Made by a program: the position numbers and the translations under genes
In this document: positions 1 to 7,285 of the stretch, piece after piece
Layout: the number at the start of each line of letters is the position of its first letter
Numbering within the stretch: the first letter of the stretch is position 1
NCBI GenBank assembly: GCA_034409055.1
Contig: DAOUMU010000571.1
Location: forward strand, 1 to 26,291
Reading direction: 5' to 3'
Source: DAOUMU01 sp034409055
Lineage (GTDB): Bacteria; Chloroflexota; Anaerolineae; 4572-78; J111
Length of the DNA: 26,291 bases
The notes under the pieces: generated by a model
What the model saw: only the letters and a program-made list of their open reading frames with translations
The model's database searches: none
What the model was told of the DNA's origin: nothing

Positions 1-23
1 TCAAAGGGAGTGGGTTCTGCCAT
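1..23 (-). CDS. 5' end of an unidentified gene running off the left edge
   Basis: Only seven codons are visible on the minus strand, reading MAEPTPF from an ATG at 23-21. The case for a real gene start is upstream: a textbook Shine-Dalgarno (GGAGG, six nt before the ATG after AAACTA) and a good promoter at 63-90. The product cannot be named from so few residues. It reads in the same direction as the 192-7224 cluster but has its own promoter, so it is probably a separate transcription unit downstream of the FG-GAP gene. Confidence 0.6.
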
Positions 24-62
24 TAGTTTCCTCCAGTAAAGAATTATCAGAGTAAACCAATC

Positions 63-90
63 ATTTTACTTTTCACTTTCTTTTTGTCAA
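63..90 (-). promoter_or_regulatory. Sigma-70-type promoter for the left-edge gene
   Basis: On the minus strand a perfect -35 TTGACA (90-85) is separated by 16 nt from a -10 TAAAAT (68-63, five of six consensus bases). The predicted transcript starts near 56, giving a leader of about 33 nt that contains the GGAGG ribosome binding site of the gene starting at 23. Seen directly as consensus matches; activity is inferred. Confidence 0.6.
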
Positions 91-162
91 CCCTTTCCTT
101 GACATAACTTATGCGATTGCCCTGGGGAGATGAGGGGTAATGGGATTCTTTATTTATTAATC

Positions 163-190
163 TCCATCTCCAATCCCCAATCCCCAATTG
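163..190. repeat. Short CCCCAAT-type heptamer tract
   Basis: Tandem CCAATCCCC-like units lie immediately 3' of the FG-GAP gene. They are the same motif (complement of GGGGATT) as the longer tract inside the 5' end of that gene at 2131-2220, so the gene is bracketed by the same simple repeat. The rest of 24-191 shows only the promoter; no convincing terminator was found. Confidence 0.6.
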
Positions 191-191
191 G

Positions 192-2255
192 CTAACGTTT
201 GATAATGGGTAGATGAATCTGATCTATGTCGCCGATATAGAGCCAGACCGGAACAGTACGCGGGCTGGAGAGCACGGGCTGACCATAAGCCGTGCCGGAA
301 ACGGTCAGGTCGCCCAGGTAATGCCAGGTATAGGAGATATAACCGGTTGTGGTCAGGGTCAACTGAACAGTAGCCGAACTTGAAACCGTGCCGCTGCCCG
401 GCCCAATCTGCAGATTCGGGATGTTGGGGTTGGCGATTTGCCAATCAAATTGACCGATACCCAGATTTTGAATGGTGACCGGCATGGTTTGACTATCCCC
501 CGAACCTTGTTGGTGCAAAAAGCGTAATTGGTCGGGGAAACCGAGTTGAGGGGGGGCGGGAGGGGATGAATAGAGGCCGGTGCGGGCTACGTCGTGGTGA
601 AACATGGGCCATGGCCGGTGGCTGTAAACCGATCCGGTTTCGGACCAGATGGAAATGGCCCCATGACCGGAGGCGTCTGTGCTGCCGATGAGCGTCTCCA
701 GGCGGCCGTCGCTGTCAATATCGTCTACCAGCGGCGTATTATCCAGGTAGCCGTTGGTGGTCCGACTTGTATCAGGATTGACCGTACCATCAGGTTCGAC
801 GATGGTTATGGTCCGCGTGCCCTGGGCGACGACCATGATTTCAACAGCTCCATCGCCGTCGTAATCGGCCAGAATAGGGGAGTGATAATACTGGATAGGG
901 GTACTGGTCGGACTGACGGGAAAGCCGGACAGAGTGGTGCCGTCTCCATGCCAGGCATATAACAAGGTGCAACTGAAATCAAGATAATCACTACAGCCGG
1001 CGACCACTTCAAGATCGCCATCACCATCCAGATCACCCAGGGCGGGGGAAGCGGTCATGTTGCCGGCGGTGGTGGTTGGCCAGCCGGGTAAAGGATTACC
1101 GGTATGATCCCAGGCATGGACCTTGTTGCCCTGAGGCACAAAAACCCATTCAGACCAGACACAGGTTTCGTTAAAATTGCCGGTGCCGACGACAATGTCG
1201 AGCCAGCCATCGCCATCGATATCGCCGATAGCCGGCGAAGAGGTTATGTTTTGAAAGGTGATGACCGGAAAACCGGACAGAAATGAACCATCGCCATTGA
1301 TGGCATAGAGTAGATAGGGGTTGGGACAGGCGGGAATCAGATAGTCGTTGGTGCCAATGATGACTTCCGGTAGCCCATCCCGGTCGATGTCGGCCAGGGC
1401 CGGGGTGGAAATGGTGTCACGCCAATAGTTCCGGCTGCGATCAATGGGCCAGCCGGCCAGAATGGTGCCGTCGTGATGCCAGGCATGCAGGCGTCGATCC
1501 AGACCACCGATGACAATTTCCAGATCGCCATCCCCATCCAAATCACCGACGGCGGGGGTTGATAAAAATCCATCGGGCACACCATCGGGCCGGCTGTAGT
1601 TGTCGGGGTGGCCTAACTCGTCACAGGCCAGGCGGGGCCAGCCGGGAACCAGGGTGAAGGGACTACTACCGCCCACATAGGTTAGGACCACAATCGCCCC
1701 AACGTAATGCCGCCAGGCTCCCCCGCCGGTGGCGACCACAATTTCCAGATTGCCATCGCGGTTCAAGTCTCCAATGGTAATCCCGGCCCGAATGTCGGTG
1801 GATGTAACGCCGCTGACATCAATTGTCGTGGGGCAATAGGACTGGTTGATGGCCTGGCTAAAATAATCGGCCATCTGTTTTTCCCACATGACCGTGTGAG
1901 TGGCACCATCTATCACGTAAAGCCGGCCATCGATGCCACCGGCTACGATTTCTTTGCGGCCATCATGATTAAAATCTGCCACGGCCAGGACAGACTCGGA
2001 GATTAGCTGGCCGGATAGGGTGATAACAGTCGGACCACCGGCAGCCCTGACCGGTAGCCCGATAGGATGATAGAAGAAGGGGCTAAAGAAAAGGGAGAGA
2101 AAAGCCAATAGGACCATTATTGATTTCGGATTGCGGATTGGGGATTGCGGATTGGGGGTCGGGGATTGGGGATTGGGGATTGGGGACTGCGGAATGCGGG
2201 ATGCGGAATGGGATGCGGGGGTTATGGATTTTGGAAACGGGCTAGCCTCTGACAT
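192..2255 (-). CDS. Secreted FG-GAP/VCBS repeat protein
   Basis: A 687-residue exported protein. From about residue 85 to 560 it carries eight FG-GAP/VCBS repeats with Ca2+-binding signatures such as VGDLDGDGDLEIVIG, IGDIDGDGWLDIVVG and LADYDGDGAVEIMVV, the pattern of an integrin-alpha-like beta-propeller. The last ~110 residues form a beta-rich BACON/Ig-like domain, and the protein ends in HLPIIKR. The hydrophobic signal segment (MVLLAFLSLFF) begins only at residue 47. Residues 20-46 are a Pro/Asn/Ser repeat encoded by a GGGGATT heptamer tract. The ATG at 2255 has a good RBS (GAGG, seven nt away) and overlaps the kinase stop by 14 nt, so coupling favours it; the internal ATG at 2117 has none. 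No enzymatic role is visible; a surface-binding role is likely. Confidence 0.85.
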   Translation of the reverse strand: MSEASPFPKSITPASHSASRIPQSPIPNPQSPTPNPQSPIRNPKSIMVLLAFLSLFFSPFFYHPIGLPVRAAGGPTVITLSGQLISESVLAVADFNHDGRKEIVAGGIDGRLYVIDGATHTVMWEKQMADYFSQAINQSYCPTTIDVSGVTSTDIRAGITIGDLNRDGNLEIVVATGGGAWRHYVGAIVVLTYVGGSSPFTLVPGWPRLACDELGHPDNYSRPDGVPDGFLSTPAVGDLDGDGDLEIVIGGLDRRLHAWHHDGTILAGWPIDRSRNYWRDTISTPALADIDRDGLPEVIIGTNDYLIPACPNPYLLYAINGDGSFLSGFPVITFQNITSSPAIGDIDGDGWLDIVVGTGNFNETCVWSEWVFVPQGNKVHAWDHTGNPLPGWPTTTAGNMTASPALGDLDGDGDLEVVAGCSDYLDFSCTLLYAWHGDGTTLSGFPVSPTSTPIQYYHSPILADYDGDGAVEIMVVAQGTRTITIVEPDGTVNPDTSRTTNGYLDNTPLVDDIDSDGRLETLIGSTDASGHGAISIWSETGSVYSHRPWPMFHHDVARTGLYSSPPAPPQLGFPDQLRFLHQQGSGDSQTMPVTIQNLGIGQFDWQIANPNIPNLQIGPGSGTVSSSATVQLTLTTTGYISYTWHYLGDLTVSGTAYGQPVLSSPRTVPVWLYIGDIDQIHLPIIKR
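2131..2220. repeat. GGGGATT heptamer tract with G-quadruplex motif, inside a coding N-terminus
   Basis: The plus strand holds degenerate to perfect heptamers (GGGGATT, GGATTGC, GGAATGC). The core at 2154-2185 has five runs of four or five G with loops TC, ATT, ATT and ATT, an ideal intramolecular G-quadruplex motif. It lies on the template strand of the FG-GAP gene and encodes NPQSPIP-type peptide repeats between the start codon and the signal peptide. Because the unit is seven nt long, gain or loss of one unit shifts the reading frame. Confidence 0.8.
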
Positions 2256-3954
2256 TATAATTCCTCAAAATAGAGCCACCAATAAATTCTCGCAATAATG
2301 AATTATCCGGTATCAAATCTGGAGAAGAGGGTTCAAACCACTGTAAAAATGAAAGCAAGCGTTTGGCTTCAATATGCTCTGGTTTACCCGGCTCAATTTG
2401 CAGGAGCAGGGGTTCGGCCAGAGGTTTGATGACGGCCAACTCATAGACCAGGGCCGAATTAAACATAACGTCAGCATTCTCCTGGTAAGGAAAAATCCAT
2501 TTGTATTCACCCTGGCGGACCTTGGGCCAGCGGTTAATGGTATCTCTGGCGGTATATCCCCGGTGCCTGGCATCGCGGATGATGCGGCGGAGCAGGCGGG
2601 TATCGGTTGTGGAGATGCGGTTGTGGCGATCAAGATTGAGCTGGGTCAGGGCGGAGACGTAAATGCGAAAGATTGTATTGGGGGGGATGTGGGGAACCAG
2701 GTCTGGATTCATGCCGTGGATGCCTTCGACAATAATTATATGCTCATCAGTAATGGAAACAGTTTCGCCCCATTCGCGCTTGCCGGTGATAAAGTTATAG
2801 TGGGGTAAGGTGACGGCTTGACCTCGCATTAAGCTTAACAGGGTGTGATTAAAAAGGGCCAAATCCTGGGCGTGAATACTCTCATAATCATAATCCCCGT
2901 CCTCGTCAAGGGGTGTGTCTTCGCGCGTAACCAGGAAATCATCAAGGCCCAGGGCGATGGGTTGAATACCGTGGGCCAAAAGTTGAATAGCCAATCGCTT
3001 GCTAAAGGTCGTTTTGCCGGACGAAGACGGCCCTGAAATAAGCACCAGACGAACTTTTGGATGAAGCGAGGTCAACAGGGTAGCAATTTGAGCAATACGC
3101 TGCTCTTGCAAGGCTTCGGACACCAGGATAGTTTCCAGCAGATTGTTCCTGGCCACCACCTCGTTTAATTTACCGACATCTCGCACCCCCAGCTTGGTCA
3201 TCCAATCACCATATTCATTAAAAACAGTGACCAACTTGGGATACTCTACACCGGGTTGTAACTCATGGGGCTGGTTGGGGCGGGGGTAGCGTAAGACAAA
3301 TCCATCGGAGTAGGTATCGACGGCAAAGATTTTGAGATAACCGGTAGAGGGGATCATATAGCCATGCATGTAATCCCGGTAGTGGTTGAGGGTGTAGATG
3401 GTGAGATAGGGTTTACGTCGAGCCTTTAGGAGGCGCAACTTGTCGTCGGCGCCACGTGCTTTAAAGAGGGCCTCAGCTCCGGCAATGGAGATGCGCTCTT
3501 TGAAAATGGGCAGGTCGGCTTCTACTAACTGACGCATGCGGCGCTCGATTTGCATTAACTCGGTTTCAGTAAAGGGTGGGCGGCCTTCCACTTCACAGTA
3601 AAGGGCACCAAAGTTCAGGCCGTAATCAATAACAATTTTTGCTGCGGGGAAAAGTTCATGAGCGACAGCAATGAGTAAGAAGGCCAGGGAGCGACGATAA
3701 ACACGCAGGCCATCGCTATCGGCCAGGGTGAGTACATGCACGTTCAGGTCCCTATCGGCGTGATAGGTTAGCTCTCGTAGTTGGCCATTGACCAGGCAAG
3801 CGATTGGATTTGGGGTTTGGGGAAAGTTACCGGCTTTTATAAAAGCCTCGACGGTGGTGTTGAGAGGGCCTTCTAAAACCTGGCCATCACTAAATTTAAT
3901 TTGGGCGGTCGTGCGGGGTTGAGTAGACCGGATGTCTAATTTGTGCATGTTCAT
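2242..3954 (-). CDS. TGS/SAD-domain P-loop nucleoside (uridine) kinase-like protein
   Basis: About 570 residues, with a known composite architecture. It has an N-terminal TGS-like beta domain (to ~75), a threonyl/alanyl-tRNA synthetase second additional domain-like region (~90-250), and a C-terminal P-loop kinase of the uridine kinase/phosphoribulokinase superfamily. The Walker A motif is GPSSSGKTT, with the lysine at about residue 314; LGLDDFLVTREDTPLDEDGD and IIVEGIHGMNP follow as in Udk-type enzymes. The N-terminal half resembles that of ThrRS, but there is no aminoacylation core. Expected role: NTP-dependent phosphorylation of a nucleoside or similar substrate in the cytosol; the substrate is not deducible. 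The longest frame starts at a TTG (3960); ATG 3954 or 3948 is likelier, and neither has a strong RBS. It lies 29 nt after the upstream M42 gene and overlaps the FG-GAP gene. Confidence 0.85.
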   Translation of the reverse strand: MNMHKLDIRSTQPRTTAQIKFSDGQVLEGPLNTTVEAFIKAGNFPQTPNPIACLVNGQLRELTYHADRDLNVHVLTLADSDGLRVYRRSLAFLLIAVAHELFPAAKIVIDYGLNFGALYCEVEGRPPFTETELMQIERRMRQLVEADLPIFKERISIAGAEALFKARGADDKLRLLKARRKPYLTIYTLNHYRDYMHGYMIPSTGYLKIFAVDTYSDGFVLRYPRPNQPHELQPGVEYPKLVTVFNEYGDWMTKLGVRDVGKLNEVVARNNLLETILVSEALQEQRIAQIATLLTSLHPKVRLVLISGPSSSGKTTFSKRLAIQLLAHGIQPIALGLDDFLVTREDTPLDEDGDYDYESIHAQDLALFNHTLLSLMRGQAVTLPHYNFITGKREWGETVSITDEHIIIVEGIHGMNPDLVPHIPPNTIFRIYVSALTQLNLDRHNRISTTDTRLLRRIIRDARHRGYTARDTINRWPKVRQGEYKWIFPYQENADVMFNSALVYELAVIKPLAEPLLLQIEPGKPEHIEAKRLLSFLQWFEPSSPDLIPDNSLLREFIGGSILRNYNVRG

Positions 3955-3983
3955 ATTCAAACTAAATTTGAAAAGTATTGATA

Positions 3984-4985
3984 TTAACCCTCCAGTTTAG
4001 CGGGACCGGAAAGCATAGCTAGCAACAATCTAACCGTATTTTGTACGTCGTTATAACTGACCATCTCCGAAGGTGTATGAATATGGCGGCAGGGAATGGA
4101 GATAGCGCCAGCAGCACTGCCCTCGTGAGCCAACTGCATCGCCCGGGCATCGGTGGTGCCCAAGGTCAGAATCTCTATTTGGTAAGGAATTTTATTTTGG
4201 GCGGCGGTTTCGAGCATCCATTTTTTGAGGCCGGGGTGAGCCAGCATGCCTCGATCCATGACTTTGATGGCTGGGCCTTGCCCCATCTTGACTTCAAAAT
4301 GTTTATGCTCAGGCACATCACCGCTGTCGGTCACGTCAATGGCAATGGAAACATCCGGGTGGACTTTATAGGCAGCAGTCATAGCGCCTCGCGTGCCAAC
4401 CTCTTCTTGGACCGTGAAAACAAAGTGGATCTCATGAGGCGTCTGTTTCAGTTGTTTCAAAGTTTCGATAAGAATGGCACAACCAATGCGGTCATCCATA
4501 CTCTTAGCCACTAAGGCTTCCCCCAAATCTACAAAGGGACGCTGAAAACCGGCCACATCGCCCACGCGGACCGGGATCTTCGTTTTGCTTTTGACTCCAA
4601 AGTCAAGGTACAGTTTGCGATGGGAGTGATCCAAATCATCGGGTAGGGGCCATTTTTCAACGTTAATGACTGCCAGGGCCCCATTGGTGAAGATGGCCCG
4701 ATTGCCAACCATCGTTTCAGGGCGAACACCACCCATTGTGGTCAAGCGGGCAAAACCTTTGTCATCAATATGAGAAACCATGAGGCCGATTTCATCCATG
4801 TGGGCAGCCAGCATAATTTTGAGGCCGTTACCAGCCCCTCTTTTAAGGACATGCAAGTTCCCCAAGGAGTCGACCTCAACGTTATCGGCGAAGGAGGTAA
4901 CGTGGTTTTGAATGAGATCACGAACAGCCTGCTCGTAACCGGGCGGGCCGTAGGCTTCGGTGAGTTGTTTGATTAAGTCTTTCAT
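3984..4985 (-). CDS. M42 family metallo-aminopeptidase (second of a tandem pair)
   Basis: A 333-residue cytosolic M42 (FrvX/TET type) peptidase. All family metal and catalytic motifs are present in order: AHMDE (His ~62), MDDRIG (bridging Asp), TVQEEVG (catalytic Glu plus ligand Glu), IDVTDSGD (Asp ligand) and RHIHTP (His ligand). M42 enzymes are co-catalytic two-metal exopeptidases that form dodecameric tetrahedral particles and trim peptides left by the proteasome or Lon. The longest frame begins at a TTG (5012). The ATG at 4985 is preferred because GGAG lies six nt upstream and the sequence then begins MKDLIKQLTEAYGPPGYE, as in homologues. It lies 28 nt after the upstream M42 gene in the same probable operon. 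Confidence 0.9.
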   Translation of the reverse strand: MKDLIKQLTEAYGPPGYEQAVRDLIQNHVTSFADNVEVDSLGNLHVLKRGAGNGLKIMLAAHMDEIGLMVSHIDDKGFARLTTMGGVRPETMVGNRAIFTNGALAVINVEKWPLPDDLDHSHRKLYLDFGVKSKTKIPVRVGDVAGFQRPFVDLGEALVAKSMDDRIGCAILIETLKQLKQTPHEIHFVFTVQEEVGTRGAMTAAYKVHPDVSIAIDVTDSGDVPEHKHFEVKMGQGPAIKVMDRGMLAHPGLKKWMLETAAQNKIPYQIEILTLGTTDARAMQLAHEGSAAGAISIPCRHIHTPSEMVSYNDVQNTVRLLLAMLSGPAKLEG

Positions 4986-5013
4986 ACCTATCTCCGGTGG
5001 GCAAGTTGGCAAC

Positions 5014-6099
5014 TTACCCTACATATTTCGCGGGGTCAGTTGACCAATCCGTCTCTGGCAACCGTTCGAGGGTAGCCTGCATCAATTTCACTGTATTCCA
5101 AAAATCGGCCAAATCCAAAACGGCAACAGGCGAGTGAATATAACGAACCGGGATACTGACTGCCACTGAGGGCACGCCCTCACGGGTCAAATGTACTGCC
5201 CCGGCATCCGTGCCGCTAATTCCAGGACGCTTGAATTGGTAAGGCAGTTCCTCCGCTTCGGCCGTATTAATCAGTAAATCCACCAGGCGACGATCAGCAA
5301 TAAAGGAACGATCCATCACGGTGATCGCCGGCCCATTGCCCAGGCGGGGGAAACTGTCATCCTTATCATCATCAGGATGGGGTAGATCATCAGCCGCCGT
5401 GCCCTCCAAAATAAAGGCCAGGTCAGGATTGGCAGCGTATGCGGCCACACGCGCCCCGCGCAGGCCAATTTCCTCTTGCACGGTGAAAACGGCGATTAAA
5501 TCCACTGCATATTCACCCTTCAGCAGCTCTAGCAAGACGGCGCAACCAGCCCGGTTGTCAAAAGCTTTGCCTTTGACCAAGCCCCGGTCATTTCGATGGC
5601 GAGATTGTCCACCAAGATGTCCAAACTTGGTGGCAAAGGTGGCAAAATCGCCTGGGCTAACCTTGCCATTGGCTTTATCGTCGGTAGCGCCAATGTCAAT
5701 GTACATCGAGTCGATACGACCCACCTGGTTATATTGATCACGGTCCAGTAAGTGGATCGGCTTGAGGCCGATGACGCCGGGCACGCGCTCCTGGCCAACA
5801 ACCACGGCCTTGCCCTGTAGCACACGCGGATCAAAGCCCCCTACAGGCTTAAATCTTAAACGGCCATCTTTTTTGATTTCAGAAATCATGAAGCCCACCT
5901 CATCCATGTGGGCGGTAACCATCACCCGCAGAGGCGGACCCGAAGCATGGTCACGTCGTTTACAGCGGACAAAGAGATTGCCCATCGTATCCACCCGCCA
6001 CTCAGTGGCATAAGGTTGGGCAGCTTTTATTATGATTTTTCTGACGTCACCTTCAACACTGGAAACGCCAAAGGCATTGGAGAGTTGTTCGAGATACAT
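5014..6099 (-). CDS. M42 family metallo-aminopeptidase (first of a tandem pair)
   Basis: A 361-residue M42 peptidase, paralogous to its downstream neighbour. The motifs are AHMDE (His ~64), FDNRAG, TVQEEIG and RYIHSP. The fourth metal ligand is a glutamate (LEGTAADD) instead of aspartate, a known M42 subfamily variant. An acidic insert (PHPDDDKDD) follows it and is absent from the second copy. Two distinct paralogues in one operon suggest complementary specificity or a hetero-oligomer. The start is uncertain: ATG 6099 matches the family start (YLEQLSNAFGVSSVEG). A GTG at 6123 overlaps the upstream FHA stop as GTGA and would add eight residues. Confidence 0.9.
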   Translation of the reverse strand: MYLEQLSNAFGVSSVEGDVRKIIIKAAQPYATEWRVDTMGNLFVRCKRRDHASGPPLRVMVTAHMDEVGFMISEIKKDGRLRFKPVGGFDPRVLQGKAVVVGQERVPGVIGLKPIHLLDRDQYNQVGRIDSMYIDIGATDDKANGKVSPGDFATFATKFGHLGGQSRHRNDRGLVKGKAFDNRAGCAVLLELLKGEYAVDLIAVFTVQEEIGLRGARVAAYAANPDLAFILEGTAADDLPHPDDDKDDSFPRLGNGPAITVMDRSFIADRRLVDLLINTAEAEELPYQFKRPGISGTDAGAVHLTREGVPSVAVSIPVRYIHSPVAVLDLADFWNTVKLMQATLERLPETDWSTDPAKYVG

Positions 6100-6119
6100 G
6101 GTAAGAATTCTATTCCACC

Positions 6120-6575
6120 TCACTTGCCCTGCGGGTTCACGTTTTCTAATCTAAAGCGTGAATTGCCTATGCCAATAATATCACCATTGGTCAGAGGTGC
6201 AGGTTTTGACAAAGGCAACTCATTAAGCATTGTCCCATTCCGGCTATCCAGGTCTTCCAGCCACCACACACCATTTCTCTGACTCAAGCGAGCATGCCTG
6301 GTTGAAACAGAAACATCTTGTAGCACGATGGTATTTTCAGGATCACGTCCCAGAAGCGTAATTGGCTGCAAAGGTAAAGTTTCGCCAACGGTCAGGGGTC
6401 CGTCCTCATCCGTGGCTATTACTCGCAACAGGTGGGTAACCTCCGATCGAGCCCTGGTTCGAGCTTCAATACTCTTTAAATCACGCCAGATAATATAGAA
6501 AGCAAGCCCCAAAAAAGTATAGAGAATTATTGTGGTTATAACCCGAAAACCAAATAATACCCACTCCAAGCTCAT
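6120..6575 (-). CDS. Membrane-anchored FHA domain protein
   Basis: 151 residues. An N-terminal transmembrane helix (about residues 8-30, WVLFGFRVITTIILYTFLGL) is followed by a short basic linker and a cytoplasmic FHA domain (~68-142). The phosphothreonine-binding motifs are all visible: LLGRDPENTI, STRHARL and DLDSRNGTMLNE. FHA domains read phospho-Thr on partners of Ser/Thr kinases; no such kinase is in the window. The layout (helix, then single C-terminal FHA) resembles FhaB/FipA-type proteins. ATG 6575 has AGGGA a few nt upstream. It sits between a soluble FHA protein and the M42 genes in one operon, its stop overlapping the possible GTG start of the first peptidase by four nt. Confidence 0.85.
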   Translation of the reverse strand: MSLEWVLFGFRVITTIILYTFLGLAFYIIWRDLKSIEARTRARSEVTHLLRVIATDEDGPLTVGETLPLQPITLLGRDPENTIVLQDVSVSTRHARLSQRNGVWWLEDLDSRNGTMLNELPLSKPAPLTNGDIIGIGNSRFRLENVNPQGK

Positions 6576-6627
6576 ACCATCCCTATCAGTATTTCAGTAA
6601 TACCTACCCACACATAAAAAACGTTGA

Positions 6628-7215
6628 CTAACCGTCCAACTTGAGACGTTCAGCGTCCTTCGTTTCGACGACAACGGTTAAGACTGTATGGCCAAGTTTA
6701 ATAACATCGCCGGAGGCAAGAGCTTTTTGGTTAACCGGTTTGTGGGTGGTTTGAGCGTTTTTGCCCTCCGCCTGTTGGTGGGTATGGGGGACTTCTACCC
6801 CAGTTTCCCCGTCTACAGTAGGAATAGGCGGACAAAGATAATAGCGTCCGTCGCGCCAGCGCAGTTGAGCATGGTAAGCAGATACGGTTGGATCATTAAC
6901 AATAATATCGTTATCCAGAGCCCGTCCTATTCTGACCACCGGCTCACCCAGTCGCAACCGGCGCTCCCCAAGTTGCAGTCGCCATCGTCTGGCCGCATCG
7001 GACGGCGTCAGGGCTAATATCTCTTTGGTATCTGTTTTATCCCTCCGCCGTGCTTCTGCCGGTGGGAAGGCTGGAGAGGCAGAAACAGAGTCGGTTTTTA
7101 TTTCAACCTGCCCCGGCAAAATAGTATCACTGTTGTCGAATAAAGTGGACAGACGATTAAATGTACCCTCGATTAATCGCTGGGCTAACGCTTCCAGGCG
7201 ATCAAGTTTATCCAT
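6628..7215 (-). CDS. FhaA-like FHA domain protein with a shortened N-terminal region
   Basis: 195 residues from the ATG at 7215 (198 from 7224). The first ~25 residues (LDRLEALAQRLIEGTFNRL) resemble the start of the FhaA/DUF3662 N-terminal domain, but most of that domain is missing and a Pro/Lys/Asp-rich linker follows. The FHA domain (~80-190) keeps RIGRALDNDIIV and SAYHAQL. In place of the usual SxNGT loop it has a ~35-residue polar insert (PTVDGETGVEVPHTHQQ and onward) before LASGDVIKLG, so phosphopeptide binding may be altered. It is the first gene of the probable six-gene minus-strand operon. A TATAAT sits so close to the start that the mRNA may begin at the ATG at 7215. Confidence 0.8.
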   Translation of the reverse strand: MDKLDRLEALAQRLIEGTFNRLSTLFDNSDTILPGQVEIKTDSVSASPAFPPAEARRRDKTDTKEILALTPSDAARRWRLQLGERRLRLGEPVVRIGRALDNDIIVNDPTVSAYHAQLRWRDGRYYLCPPIPTVDGETGVEVPHTHQQAEGKNAQTTHKPVNQKALASGDVIKLGHTVLTVVVETKDAERLKLDG

Positions 7216-7216
7216 A

Positions 7217-7230
7217 CCTTGCATTATAAC
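7217..7230 (-). promoter_or_regulatory. Possible leaderless -10 element for the FHA/M42 operon
   Basis: On the minus strand a perfect TATAAT overlaps the first in-frame ATG (7224-7222) of the FhaA-like gene. Counting the usual seven nt downstream places the transcription start at about the A of the second ATG (7215), which lacks a usable RBS. This fits leaderless translation. The -35 region is weak (TTTCCT-like). This is a consensus match plus inference. Confidence 0.4.
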
Positions 7231-7285
7231 GCAGGCGAGGGGAATAGGAAAAGTACAAATTAGAAATTAGATAAGTGAGGACTGG

